Positions 14,650 through 24,118 are shown, counted from the first letter of the stretch. The stretch: 64,000 nt of DNA from Klebsiella sp050058015 (GCF_050058015.1 NZ_CP170106.1:710617-774616), one strand, 5' to 3'. The notes: generated from the letters alone by a model not told the origin. Numbers and translations are program-made.

Positions 14650-14951
14650 GCGCCGGGCAGCGTGCCAGTGCGTTAAATCATATATCTGTGCTACGCACCG
14701 CTCTATATGGCGACTGTGAAAAAGAACTTAATCGCTTTATTAACGAAATGCGTGATAAGCGTGATGAAAAGTACGAGCTGAATAATCGTGTGCTTGCTGC
14801 ATTATTTTTTCTTGCAAATATTAGCAAGGAGCGTCACTGCGTTGAGTTTAGTGAGCTGACGAGTGACGAGGTAACCGCACTTATTGGTGTGATGAACCAT
14901 CTTCGCGCAGTCGTGAGTTTATTTCCAAAACGGCTAGCCATGCCGAATTAA
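14613..14951 (+). CDS. DUF5347-like early phage protein
   Basis: 112 residues (MAFKAEDITINMSAGQRASALNHISVLRTALYG...), helical, with no catalytic motif. It is found at this position in P2/186-like early operons; I assign the DUF5347 family from memory of that context. Function unknown. Confidence 0.65.
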   Translation: MAFKAEDITINMSAGQRASALNHISVLRTALYGDCEKELNRFINEMRDKRDEKYELNNRVLAALFFLANISKERHCVEFSELTSDEVTALIGVMNHLRAVVSLFPKRLAMPN

Positions 14952-15018
14952 ACGACAACAGAAATTAATGGCGTATACCCGCCGGGCATTTTTTTGCCCA
15001 AATTCAGGAGAAACAACA

Positions 15019-15252
15019 ATGCGAAATATCGAAACCCGTTCCAACAAAATCGGCCCGGATGATGCAGGTCTTAACCAGATACTGACAGAGGCCCGTATGG
15101 AAGAACGCCGTGCACGTGCTGCGGCGATGGCTGCCCTTCTTGATAGCATGGCGTGTCACATCACATCGCGCCAGCTTAATCACGTTGAGGCGGCGGAGCT
15201 GCTGCGCGTTGCTGCGGAAAACATCCAGAACGAAGCGCAGGAGATCCACTGA
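15019..15252 (+). CDS. DUF2732 family early phage protein
   Basis: 77 residues beginning MRNIETRSNKIGPDDAG after an AGGAG site; helical and charged (EARMEERRARAAAMAALLDSMACHI). It matches the small DUF2732 protein that usually precedes the TraR-like zinc-finger gene in 186-like phages. Its stop overlaps the next start (TGATGG). Confidence 0.7.
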   Translation: MRNIETRSNKIGPDDAGLNQILTEARMEERRARAAAMAALLDSMACHITSRQLNHVEAAELLRVAAENIQNEAQEIH

Positions 15253-15480
15253 TGGCTGATTCTATGGACCTCGGACAGCAGCGCGTTGAAGAAGAACGCC
15301 AGCGGCACATCCACACCGCCCGCAATAAAGCGCCGGGCGTTTCCCGTGTCTTGTGCATTGACTGCGACGCACCAATACCGCCAGCCCGCCGCCGTGCTAT
15401 TCCTGGTGTGCAGTGCTGCATCACCTGTCAGGAAATCGCAGAGTCTGAAAGGCAAACACTACAATGGGGGTGCTGTATGA
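15252..15480 (+). pseudogene. TraR/DksA zinc-finger protein, frameshifted near its end
   Basis: The frame starting MADSMDLGQQRVEEERQRHI carries the four-cysteine finger CIDC ... CITC of phage TraR/DksA proteins, which modulate RNA polymerase. After QEIAE the expected ending LKGKHYNGGAV is found only in another frame, because an extra T (15444) turns GAGCTG into GAGTCTG. Without it the gene would end with TGA at 15478-15480, overlapping the dam ATG. As given, the frame reads on into dam, making a chimera. Confidence 0.8.
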
Positions 15481-15775
15481 GCACCATCCTGAAATGGGCG
15501 GGCAATAAAACCGCCGTCATGCATGAGCTGAAAAAGCACCTGCCTGCAGGCCCGCGACTGGTTGAACCTTTCGCGGGTTCCTGCGCTGTGATGATGGCGA
15601 CAGAGTATCCTCATTATCTTGTCGCGGATATTAACCCTGACTTAATAAATCTATATCGGGAGATAGCTACAAACGCATCAGATTTTATTGAGCGTGCCAA
15701 ACACCTGTTTAAAATTTTCAATAGTGCAGATGGTTATTATGATAGCCGGGATTCATTCAATCAGGACAACGCAAT
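15477..15775 (+). pseudogene. dam: DNA adenine methylase, N-terminal fragment only
   Basis: About 98 residues from the ATG at 15477: MSTILKWAGNKTAVMHELKKHL, PRLVEPFAGSCAVMMATEY (SAM-binding FxG region) and YLVADINPDLINLY, the N-terminal third of a phage Dam (D12 class). The DPPY catalytic motif is missing. The similarity stops at about SRDSFNQ, where DNA from a tail-fibre gene begins. Confidence 0.75.
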
Positions 15776-16338
15776 CATTCGGAATCAGCTCGGCGGCGGC
15801 GCTGGCAAAGTACGCCAACCGCGACGGGGTCGGGATTTACTGCCACATTGTGGCACCACCGGAACTACTGAAGAGCGTGAATACGACCTTCACCGCCACC
15901 ACGGTAACCTGTTCTGACCTTACGCCGGAGGTGATTGCAAAGCTGAGGTACCATCAGATTATTGACGTCAACGGCAGCGACGGGGTGTGGTACTCATCCC
16001 TGATTGTTGGCGTTGATGCTGATACGCAGACCATCACCATCGACACCGGCTGGTATATCGTTTCCGGGACCGGCACCGGCATACCTGCGGCTGGCGCGAC
16101 GATGCGTGTAGCCGGTCTTACAAAGGTATGGGGTGGAAACTGGCTTGTTTCAGTTAATGAAGACTCCCGCGCGACGTCGATGGCAGGATTTGAACTCGGC
16201 ATGTACAACCGCAAGGCGGCGATTGCCGGGGTGGGCTACGGGTATGACATGTACAGCGGCGGAGATTACAACATCCTGAACGGGTTTCAGGCGCGGGGGA
16301 AATATTACTGCGGATTCCGTAGCTACGCAGAATCCACT
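15776..16338 (+). pseudogene. Internal fragment of a phage tail fibre or spike gene
   Basis: About 187 codons in a frame different from dam: SFGISSAAALAKYANRDGVG through VWYSSLIVGVDADTQTITI and ELGMYNRKAAIAGVGYGYD to YYCGFRSYAEST, a glycine- and beta-rich sequence typical of a fibre or spike C-terminal region. It runs in frame into the tail sheath fragment that follows. Both ends are cut, so the gene is neither complete nor functional. Exact borders are estimates. Confidence 0.6.
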
Positions 16339-17058
16339 TTCGGCTTTGCCTATATGTCCGCGTATGGCTGTAAGACGGTGGAGGATGCGATCGCCTACCG
16401 CGACAACTTCAGCCAGCGTGAAGGGATGCTGATCTGGCCTGACTTCATCAACTTTGACACGGTACTGCAGGCGGATGCGACCGCCTACGCCACCGCCCGC
16501 GCCCTTGGCCTGCGCGCCAAAATCGACGAGCAAACCGGCTGGCACAAAACCCTGTCTAACGTGGGCGTCAACGGCGTAACCGGCTTGTCTGCGGATGTGT
16601 TCTGGGACCTGCAGGACCCGGCAACCGATGCCGGGCTGCTGAACCAAAACGACGTCACCACGTTGATCCGCAAGGATGGTTTCCGCTTCTGGGGTTCCCG
16701 CTGCCTCAGCGATGACCCGCTCTTCCAGTTTGAAAACTACACCCGCACCGCGCAGGTACTGGCTGACACTATGGCAGAAGGCCATATGTGGGCGGTGGAC
16801 ATGCCGCTTAACCCGTCTCTGGCCCGCGACATTATCGAAGGCATCCGCGCCAAAATGCGCAGCCTGGTGAATCAGGGCTACCTCATCGGCGGTGATTGCT
16901 GGATTGATGACAGCGTTAACGACAAAGATACCCTGAAGGCCGGGAAGCTCTGGATCGATTACGACTACACGCCAGTGCCGCCGCTGGAAAACCTGATGCT
17001 GCGCCAGCGCATCACTAACCGTTACCTGGTGGATTTCACCACCCGCGTAAGCGCATAA
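16339..17058 (+). pseudogene. Tail sheath protein FI, C-terminal part
   Basis: About 239 residues match P2 FI from memory: AYGCKTVEDAIAYRDNFSQRE, WPDFINFDTVLQADATAYATARALGLRAKID, GWHKTLSNVGVNGVTGLSADVFWDLQ and LKAGKLWIDYDYTPVPPLENL. The N-terminal roughly 40% is missing and replaced by fibre sequence in the same frame. The contractile sheath cannot be made from this gene. Confidence 0.85.
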
Positions 17059-17067
17059 GGGGGACCC

Positions 17068-20000
17068 ATGGCCTTACCACGCAAACTAAAACACCTGAAC
17101 ATCTTCAACGCCGGTAACAGCTGGATGGGCATTGCTGAATCCGTCACCCTGCCGAAGTTTTCCCGCAAGCTTGAGAACTATCGCGGCGGCGGTATGCCCG
17201 GTTCAGTCGGTATCGATCTGGGGCTGGATGATGGGGCACTGGATACGGAAATGACCATCGGCGGCACTGAGGCGCTTCTGTTTAAACAGATGGGTAAAGC
17301 CACGGTTGACGGGGTGCAGATGCGCTTCACCGGCTCTATCCAGCGCGATGACACCGGCGAGGTGCAGGCCGTTGAGCTGGTTGTACGCGGACGCCACAAA
17401 GAGGTGGATTCCGGCGAGTGGAAAACCGGCGAGAGCAATACCACCAAGGTCAGCAGCGTTAACAGTTACGCGAAGCTGACCATTGATGAATTTCGTAAAA
17501 CCCGGTCGCAGCTTGCCATTACTGCAAAAAATCTCAATGCCGCGCGTGAGGAAGCCGCAAAACTTGCCACGCAGTTTGCGGCAACACACCGCCCGACGGC
17601 TGCGCAGGCTAAGCTCTTCAGCCAGGCAAAAAACCGTGTGCAGGAACTGCAACAGACCTACAACGGCCTGTTGGGTTCGGTACAACGGCAGCGACAAGCG
17701 CTGAAAGAATCCGGCATTGATACTAAACAGCTAAGTAGCGCCCAGCGGGAACTGCGTAAAAATGCCGACGAAACCCGGCAAGCTCTGGAGCGTCAGCAGA
17801 AATCCCTGAAACGCCTGGGCGAACAGCAGGCGAAAATGAATGCCGCACGTGAGCAATATTCACGCCGTCTTGAGGTGAGGGATCGCATTGCCGGGGCTGG
17901 GGCAACCACCATGGCAGCGGGGCTTGCAATGGGCGCGCCGGTCATGGCTGCTGTGAAAAGCTACGCCAGCATGGAAGATGCCATGAAGGGTGTGGCAAAA
18001 CAGGTAAACGGGCTGCGGGACGATAACGGCAACCGCACGAAACAGTTTTATGACATGCAGAATGCCATTAAGGCCGCCAGTGAGCAGTTTCCCATGGAGA
18101 ATGGCGCAATTGATTACGCCGCGTTGGTAGAAGGTGGCGCACGCATGGGCGTGACCAATCAGGACGATCCCTTTGAGGACCAGAAGCGTGATCTGCTGGC
18201 TTTTGCATCAACCGCGGCTAAGGCTGCAACGGCCTTTGAACTTCCGGCAGATGAGCTGGCGGAAAGTCTGGGGAAAATCGCACAGCTGTATAAAGTGCCG
18301 ACCCGCAATATCGAACAGCTGGGTGACGCGCTGAACTACCTGGACGATAACGCCATGTCGAAGGGCGCGGATATTATCGACGTGTTGCAGCGCATGGGGG
18401 GCGTGGCTGACAGGCTTGATTTCCGAAAGGCTGCCGCGCTGGGTTCCGCCTTCCTGTCCCTCGGGGCCACGCCGGAAATTGCCGCCAGCGCCTCGAATGC
18501 TATGGTGCGAGAACTGTCGATTGCTACCCAGCAGAGCAAGAGCTTTTACGAAGGAATGGAAATGCTCAAACTGAATCCAGAGAAGATTCAGAAAGATATG
18601 ACTCGTGATGCAATAGGGACCATCCAATATGTGCTTGAAAAGGTAAACAGTCTGCCTAAGGACAAACGACTTAGTGCAATGACTTTAGTTTTCGGCAAAG
18701 AGTTTGGTGACGATGCAGCGAAGCTTGCTAACAATCTGCCGGAGCTGCAGCGCCAATTGAAACTGACTGCTGGCAGCAATGCCGACGGTTCCATGCAGAA
18801 AGAATCTGATATTAATAAGGATTCACTTTCAGCTCAGTGGTTGCTGGTAAAAACTGGAACGCAAAACGTTTTCAGTAGCCTGGGGGAAACGCTGCGTACT
18901 CCGCTGATGGAAATCATGGATGCAGTTAAACGCGTTACTGGTGTGATGCGCCGGTGGGTAGAAGCCAACCCGGAACTGGCGGGCCGGTTAATGAAGATTG
19001 CCGCCGTGGTGGCTTCGGTCACGGCAGCCCTTGGTACGCTGGCGATCGCAATGGCCGCGGTTCTGGGGCCGCTGGTATTGCTGCGCTTTGGGATGAAATC
19101 GCTTGCCATTACCGGGTTGGGGCGGTTTGGTCCGTTGCTGGGTCGGCTGGGCCAGGCGTTTACGTCGTTCGCTCCGGGGCTGTTCCAGTCCGGAAATGCA
19201 TTGAAAAAACTGCTTGGACTGTTTGCGGGAAATGAAGCAGGTGAAACGGTTGACTGGATCAGCCGTATTCGCGAGGTGCTCAGTGGTGGCGGTGATGATA
19301 ACGATGGGGGCGGTATACTGGATGCGTTCCGTGATGGCGTGCTGGAAAAGATTAAAGAGTCTGCCCAGCAGGCGGGTGAGACACTGGTGGCCTCCTTTCG
19401 TAACCCCGGCACCGCGGTCCGCCAGCTTGGTATGAAAATCAGCGGACTGGCGAGCGCTGCATTTGCAGCTCTGATAGCCTCGGTGCGGAGTGCCGGGGGC
19501 GTACTCAGATGGCTGGTAATGTCACCGTTCGCCTTGTTGCGTGCGGCCCTTATGGGTGTTGGCAGTGTGCTGGGTGTATTGCTTAGCCCAATAGGGCTGG
19601 TTGTGGCTGCACTGGCTGGTGTGGCATTGGTAGTCTGGAAATACTGGCAACCTATCAGCGCATTTTTAGGTGGTGTGGTGGATGGGTTTAAAGCCGCTGC
19701 GGCACCGATCAGTGCTGCCTTTGAGCCATTGCGGCCTGTTTTTCAGTGGATTGGCGATAAGGTGCAGGCTTTGTGGAAGTGGTTCACTGATTTGCTTACG
19801 CCGGTCAAATCCACTTCTGAAGAACTGAACAGTGCAGCTGCAATGGGCCGCAGGTTTGGTGAGGCGCTGGCGGAAGGTCTGAATATGGTGATGCACCCGC
19901 TTGAATCGCTTAAATCAGGCGTGTCGTGGTTGCTGGAAAAACTCGGCATCGTCAGTCAGGAAGCGGCAAAAGCAAAACTACCTGAACAGGTCACACGACA

Positions 20001-20484
20001 GCAGTCCGCTACGATGAACGGTGACGGCAAGGTGGTGTTGCCGCCTGGCGGATTCCCGCCAATGGGCTTTGCAGGTATGTATGACAGCGGCGGCACGATC
20101 CCGCGAGGTCAGTTTGGCATTGTGGGGGAGAGCGGCCCGGAAATCATTAACGGTCCGGCAAGTGTGACCAGCAGGCGGCGCACTGCTGCGCTGGCGTCCG
20201 TCGTTGCAGGCTTTATGGGGGTAGCTGCAGCGCCTGTAGAAGCTGTGCCTTTACATCCGTACAGCCTTTCAGCTATGGCATACAAACAAAACCAGGCTGC
20301 CTCATCCAGCGTGACGCCAGTGATCCGTTATGAGATTAACGCACCCATTCATATCACCGCCCAGCCAGGGCAGAACGCTCAGGATATTGCGCAGGAGGTT
20401 GCGCGACAGCTCGATGAGCGCGAGCGTCGTATGAGGGCTAAGGCCCGAAGCAACTTCAGCGATCAAGGGGGGTACGATTCATGA
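17068..20484 (+). CDS. Tail tube FII / tape measure T fusion ORF
   Basis: The 1138-residue ORF joins two P2 genes in frame. Residues 1 to about 138 are tail tube FII (MALPRKLKHLNIFNAGNSW ... VNSYAKLTIDE). From about 141 (FRKTRSQLAITAKNL) it is the tape measure protein T: a coiled-coil region to about 270, then ASMEDAMKGVAKQVNGLRD, membrane-prone glycine/alanine helices at about 650-680 and 800-870, and a C-terminal GESGPEIINGP. The end of FII, genes E and E', and the N-terminus of T are deleted. A functional tail is unlikely. Confidence 0.85.
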   Translation: MALPRKLKHLNIFNAGNSWMGIAESVTLPKFSRKLENYRGGGMPGSVGIDLGLDDGALDTEMTIGGTEALLFKQMGKATVDGVQMRFTGSIQRDDTGEVQAVELVVRGRHKEVDSGEWKTGESNTTKVSSVNSYAKLTIDEFRKTRSQLAITAKNLNAAREEAAKLATQFAATHRPTAAQAKLFSQAKNRVQELQQTYNGLLGSVQRQRQALKESGIDTKQLSSAQRELRKNADETRQALERQQKSLKRLGEQQAKMNAAREQYSRRLEVRDRIAGAGATTMAAGLAMGAPVMAAVKSYASMEDAMKGVAKQVNGLRDDNGNRTKQFYDMQNAIKAASEQFPMENGAIDYAALVEGGARMGVTNQDDPFEDQKRDLLAFASTAAKAATAFELPADELAESLGKIAQLYKVPTRNIEQLGDALNYLDDNAMSKGADIIDVLQRMGGVADRLDFRKAAALGSAFLSLGATPEIAASASNAMVRELSIATQQSKSFYEGMEMLKLNPEKIQKDMTRDAIGTIQYVLEKVNSLPKDKRLSAMTLVFGKEFGDDAAKLANNLPELQRQLKLTAGSNADGSMQKESDINKDSLSAQWLLVKTGTQNVFSSLGETLRTPLMEIMDAVKRVTGVMRRWVEANPELAGRLMKIAAVVASVTAALGTLAIAMAAVLGPLVLLRFGMKSLAITGLGRFGPLLGRLGQAFTSFAPGLFQSGNALKKLLGLFAGNEAGETVDWISRIREVLSGGGDDNDGGGILDAFRDGVLEKIKESAQQAGETLVASFRNPGTAVRQLGMKISGLASAAFAALIASVRSAGGVLRWLVMSPFALLRAALMGVGSVLGVLLSPIGLVVAALAGVALVVWKYWQPISAFLGGVVDGFKAAAAPISAAFEPLRPVFQWIGDKVQALWKWFTDLLTPVKSTSEELNSAAAMGRRFGEALAEGLNMVMHPLESLKSGVSWLLEKLGIVSQEAAKAKLPEQVTRQQSATMNGDGKVVLPPGGFPPMGFAGMYDSGGTIPRGQFGIVGESGPEIINGPASVTSRRRTAALASVVAGFMGVAAAPVEAVPLHPYSLSAMAYKQNQAASSSVTPVIRYEINAPIHITAQPGQNAQDIAQEVARQLDERERRMRAKARSNFSDQGGYDS

Positions 20485-20966
20485 TGATGGTCCTGGGCTT
20501 GTTTGTGTTTCAGCTGCGCACGGTTCCCTATCAGCAACTGCAGTATCAGCGGAACTGGCGGCATGTGACCAACAACCGCATTAATCGCCGTCCGACAACG
20601 CAGTTTTTGGGGCCAGATAACGATCAGCTGACGCTCTCCGGCGTCCTCATGCCGGAAGTGACCGGCGGCAGGTTGTCGTTGCTGGCGCTGGAGCTGATGG
20701 CGGAGCAGGGAAAGGCCTGGCCGCTGATCGAGGGCGGCGGGACTATCTATGGTATGTACGTGATTGAAAACCTGAGCCAGACGAAAACAGAGTTTTTCGC
20801 CAGCGGTGAAGCGAGAAAAATAGAGTTTTCGCTGGGGCTGAAACGTGTTGATGAGTCGCTGTCCGAAATGTTCGGCAGCCTGAGTGACCAGCTTAGCAGC
20901 CTGCAGGACTCCGCAGCGGCAGCGGTAGGGAATATCAGAACCACGGTAGGAGGGTTACTGCAGTGA
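20481..20966 (+). CDS. Phage tail protein U
   Basis: 161 residues of the P2 GpU family (tail tip): QLRTVPYQQLQYQRNWRHVTNNRINRRPTTQFLG, GGRLSLLALELMAEQGKAWPLI and SLGLKRVD. It is coupled to the tape measure frame by ATGA. It appears complete, unlike the genes before it. Confidence 0.9.
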   Translation: MMMVLGLFVFQLRTVPYQQLQYQRNWRHVTNNRINRRPTTQFLGPDNDQLTLSGVLMPEVTGGRLSLLALELMAEQGKAWPLIEGGGTIYGMYVIENLSQTKTEFFASGEARKIEFSLGLKRVDESLSEMFGSLSDQLSSLQDSAAAAVGNIRTTVGGLLQ

Positions 20967-22057
20967 GCGAGATGACTGATTTACTCAACCTCAGCAAGAC
21001 CCCGGCCTTTCGCATCGTGATTGAGGGTAAGGATGCCACGCAGACGCTGGATAAGCGCCTGATGGGTATGACGCTGACCGACAACCGCGGATTCGAAGCT
21101 GACCAGCTTGATCTGGAGCTGGACGATGCGGACGGTCTGGTAATTATGCCGCGTCGTGGCGCGGTGATTTCTCTGGCGCTTGGATGGAAAGGCGAGCCGC
21201 TGTTTTCAAAAGGGAAGTTTACCGTTGATGAGATCGAACATAGCGGCAGCCCGGACCGACTGACAATCCGTGCCCGCAGCGCTGATTTCAGGGAGACGCT
21301 AAATGTACGGCGTGAAAAGTCCTGGCACAAAACGACGTTGGGTGAGGTGGTGAAGGAGATTGCCACGCGGCACAGCCTGAAGGTTGCTATCGGCAAAGAT
21401 GTCGCGGAGCAGACGCTGGATCACCTGGACCAGACCAACGAAAGCGACGCCAGCTTTTTGATGAAGCTGGCGCGGCAGTATGGCGCGATTGCTTCGGTTA
21501 AGGACAGTAACCTGCTGTTTATCCGGCAGGGGCAGGGGAAAACGGCCAGCGGGAAAGCGCTGCCGGTCATCACTATTACCCGTCGGGACGGTGACAGTCA
21601 TCGCTTCAGTCTGGCGGACAGGGGAGCGTATACCGGGGTTATAGCTCACTGGCTGCATACGCGGGAACCAGAAAAGAAAGAAACGGCTAAGGTGAAGCGC
21701 CGCCGGAAGACAACAAAACCCAAAGAGCCGGAAGCAAAGCAGGGGGATTACCTGATCGGGACGGATGAAAACGTGCTGGTTCTGAACCGGACCTATGCGA
21801 ACCGAAGTAATGCAGAGCGGGCTGCAAAAGTGAACTGGGAGCGGCTGCAGCGTGGTGTAGCGTCATTTTCCCTGCAACTGGCAGAAGGCCGCGCAGATCT
21901 CTATACGGAAATGCCCGTTAAGGTCACCGGCTTTAAGCAACCCATTGATGATGCCAGCTGGACCATCACCACCTTAACGCACACGGTCAACCCGAATAGC
22001 GGATTTATGACCAGCATCGAACTGGAAGTAGAAATTGACGATCTCAATATTGAATAA
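20963..22057 (+). CDS. Phage late control protein D / tail protein
   Basis: 364 residues of the GpD family (tail hub; VgrG-like N-terminus): FRIVIEGKDATQTLDKRLMGMTLTDNRGFEADQLDLELDD, EIATRHSLKVAIG, DQTNESDASFLMKLARQYGAIASV. The start is GTG overlapping the U stop (GTGA). A basic linker (VKRRRKTTKPKEPEAK) sits near residue 240. Apparently intact. Confidence 0.9.
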   Translation: MSEMTDLLNLSKTPAFRIVIEGKDATQTLDKRLMGMTLTDNRGFEADQLDLELDDADGLVIMPRRGAVISLALGWKGEPLFSKGKFTVDEIEHSGSPDRLTIRARSADFRETLNVRREKSWHKTTLGEVVKEIATRHSLKVAIGKDVAEQTLDHLDQTNESDASFLMKLARQYGAIASVKDSNLLFIRQGQGKTASGKALPVITITRRDGDSHRFSLADRGAYTGVIAHWLHTREPEKKETAKVKRRRKTTKPKEPEAKQGDYLIGTDENVLVLNRTYANRSNAERAAKVNWERLQRGVASFSLQLAEGRADLYTEMPVKVTGFKQPIDDASWTITTLTHTVNPNSGFMTSIELEVEIDDLNIE

Positions 22058-22123
22058 TTGGTTCTCGATATTGATGTTGTGTATTATTGATGCGATTTCG
22101 GTAACGGCGGCGGAGAAACGGAT

Positions 22124-22342
22124 ATGATGAATTGCCCTAAATGCGGACATGCAGCGCACACGCGGAGCAGTTTTCGCGTAACGGATCAGACAAAGGAGCG
22201 TTACTGCCAGTGCCAAAATATCAATTGCGGCACCACGTTTATCACCCATGAAACCGTAGTCCGGTATATCATGATACCAGGCGTAATTGATAATGCCCCG
22301 CCGCATCCGACGTCAAGCGGGCAGGGTCATATGAACTTTTAA
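22124..22342 (+). CDS. ogr: Ogr/Delta-type late transcription activator
   Basis: 72 residues with a four-cysteine zinc finger: MNCPKCGH and YCQCQNINCGTTF. Ogr/Delta proteins activate P2 late promoters through the RNA polymerase alpha subunit. It is the last phage gene on the right, as in P2. Its survival beside deleted structural genes means the prophage could still respond to, or drive, late promoters. ATG at 22127 is an alternative start. Confidence 0.9.
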   Translation: MMNCPKCGHAAHTRSSFRVTDQTKERYCQCQNINCGTTFITHETVVRYIMIPGVIDNAPPHPTSSGQGHMNF

Positions 22343-22348
22343 AAAAAT

Positions 22349-22370
22349 AACCTGCTGCGGCGGGTTTTTA
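22349..22370. terminator. Terminator between ogr and the BRCT gene
   Basis: AACCTGC and GCGGGTT form a short stem (one G-T pair) with A-run on the left and T-run on the right. It separates convergent genes and could work in both directions. Confidence 0.55.
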
Positions 22371-22850
22371 TTCGTCTGAGATCTCGCCTGTTTCAAGAAA
22401 ATGCATAAAACCTGCCTCATCAATGATGACGGTGCCTTTCATGCGAGCAGCATTTACTTTAGTTGGTCCTGCATTGTATCCGCAGCAGAGCATTTGCAGA
22501 TTTTGAGTTACTGAACTTCTAACCGTAAGATTGTGTGCCTCGGCAACGTCAATCAAACGTTCTTTATCCGCTTTTTTGAACCCTGTAAAGCAAACGTCAA
22601 AAGTGAGAGCTTTGGGCTTTGTCTCCCTGGTTAGATGGATGTAATTTTCAGGAAAAAAGGACTGACAGGCTTGCTCTGCTTCATAAGCAGATGTGCATTC
22701 CTTAAGTATTCTATCTTTTCGAAACGTCCTTATTGAATGGGCTGATTGGCATATACCCTGAATGTAGTTATCGCTGTGGCTAACATTGCTTATCGAATGG
22801 GCACCAATGCGTGCATTCGCATTGATGTAGACAAAGTGCATTTCTTCCAT
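22368..22850 (-). CDS. BRCT-domain protein at the prophage right end
   Basis: 160 residues from the start MEEMHFVYINANARIG (22850). The C-terminal half, about 77-155, is a BRCT-like domain: LTFDVCFTGFKKADKERLIDVAEAHN, VRSSVTQNLQMLCCG, PTKVNAARMKGTVIIDEAGFMHFLETGEI, as in NAD-dependent ligases. The N-terminal half has no family I know. It lies on the opposite strand to the phage late genes, between ogr and the attachment site, where P2-like phages carry optional cargo. Function unknown; DNA binding or a decoy role is possible. Confidence 0.68.
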   Translation of the reverse strand: MEEMHFVYINANARIGAHSISNVSHSDNYIQGICQSAHSIRTFRKDRILKECTSAYEAEQACQSFFPENYIHLTRETKPKALTFDVCFTGFKKADKERLIDVAEAHNLTVRSSVTQNLQMLCCGYNAGPTKVNAARMKGTVIIDEAGFMHFLETGEISDE

Positions 22851-22935
22851 GTGAATCACCTTTATTACATAAACGGCTAAGTCGTTAATGAACGGTGGGC
22901 AAATTGGCTGCCGCCATTTTGCCGCCACAACCAAA

Positions 22936-22972
22936 CAAAAAGGGGCTACGCTCTCACGTAACCCCTTGTTTT
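22936..22972 (-). terminator. tmRNA terminator region restored by the prophage
   Basis: AAGGGGCTACG ... CGTAACCCCTT is a stable hairpin just beyond the tmRNA 3' end; on the minus strand it is followed by a T-run (the A-run at 22935-22940). It probably terminates ssrA transcription. Confidence 0.6.
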
Positions 22973-22975
22973 ATT

Positions 22976-23339
22976 TGGTGGAGCTGGCGGGAGTTGAACC
23001 CGCGTCCGAAATTCCTACATCCTCGGCACTACATGCTTAGTCAGTCTTTACATTCGCCTGGCACCTGCGGACAGACACGCCACTACCAGACTAGCCTGAT
23101 TAGTTTTAACGCTTCAACCCCAGGCAGGGTATTCACGCGATCTCTTTTGGGTTTGACCTCTCTTTGATCCCCGTCTTAAGAGCGGAAGCTAGGGAGAGAG
23201 GGCTCAGAGCAGGTTATTAAGCTGCTAAAGCGTAGTTTTCGTCGTTTGCGACTATTTTTTTGCGGCTTTTTACGAGGCCAACCGCCCCTCGGCATGCACC
23301 TTGGGTTTCGCGAATCCCGTCGAATCCAGAATCAGCCCC
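22976..23339 (-). ncRNA. ssrA: tmRNA
   Basis: A 364-nt tmRNA. The 5' end reads GGGGCTGATTCTGGATTCG (from 23339) and the 3' end GGTTCAACTCCCGCCAGCTCCACCA, closing the tRNA-like domain. The reading frame for the tag encodes ANDENYALAA followed by stop (about 23218-23250), the usual enterobacterial tag. tmRNA rescues stalled ribosomes with SmpB, encoded next door. Its 3' end is the integration target for the islands and prophage to the left; the 45-bp end is duplicated at 10172-10216. Confidence 0.97.
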
Positions 23340-23482
23340 AATGTGTTAGGACAAGTATAACAGATTTATGAACAGGCTTACCAGCCCTCGTGCGGTGGTT
23401 TATGGCGCCTGGTTGGGTAAAAAAGCAGCATCAACAACGATATAGCACAAGGGTCAGCTTAGCTGGCCCCTGTAGAAGGAGG

Positions 23483-23965
23483 TTAACGTCCGGCGTGTTT
23501 CATAATGCGCGCTTTATCGACCGCCCATTCACGGTCTTTCAGATCGGTACGCTTGTCGTGCTGTTTCTTACCTTTCGCCACGCCGATTTTGACTTTGCAC
23601 CAGGCATTTTTCCAGTACAGCGACAGGGCTACGACGGTATAACCTTCCCGGTTAATACGGCCGTACAGCGCATCGAGCTCTCGTTGATTTAGCAGCAGCT
23701 TGCGGGTGCGCGTCGGGTCGCAGACGTAGTGGGTTGAAGCCACGGCCATTGGCGTAAAGTTGGCACCAAACAGATAGGCTTCGCCGTCCTTCAGAATCAC
23801 GTAGCTATCGCCGATGTTGGCTTTACCGGCGCGCAGAGATTTGACTTCCCACCCTTGCAGGGCAAGACCCGCCTCGTATTCATCTTCGATAAAGTATTCA
23901 TGACGGGCGCGTTTATTCAGCGCAATGGTGGCTGATCCAGGTTTGTGTGCTTTTTTCTTAGTCAT
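23483..23965 (-). CDS. smpB: SsrA-binding protein SmpB
   Basis: 160 residues: MTKKKAHKPGSATIALNKRARHEYFIEDEYEAGLALQGWEVKSLRAGKANI, an OB-fold, and a basic C-terminal tail (DKRTDLKDREWAVDKARIMKH) that enters the mRNA channel of the ribosome. It acts with tmRNA in trans-translation. Length equals that of E. coli SmpB. It lies upstream of ssrA on the same strand. Confidence 0.98.
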   Translation of the reverse strand: MTKKKAHKPGSATIALNKRARHEYFIEDEYEAGLALQGWEVKSLRAGKANIGDSYVILKDGEAYLFGANFTPMAVASTHYVCDPTRTRKLLLNQRELDALYGRINREGYTVVALSLYWKNAWCKVKIGVAKGKKQHDKRTDLKDREWAVDKARIMKHAGR

Positions 23966-24118
23966 AGTGTCCTGAAGTCATCGCTTATCTTATACATAGT
24001 TACCTCAATCCATCCTGCGAGGTGTAACGCGTTATCTTAGCACGAGTTGTGGCACAGCGTTTTTTTTAGCAGCAGATAAATGATATTATTTGCGCCGTGT
24101 TTAAATGTGGAACTTGCT

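Noticed and set aside
16150..16785. 211-codon minus-strand ORF
   Set aside because: Antisense to the fibre and sheath fragments; low-complexity Val/Ala/Gly shadow.
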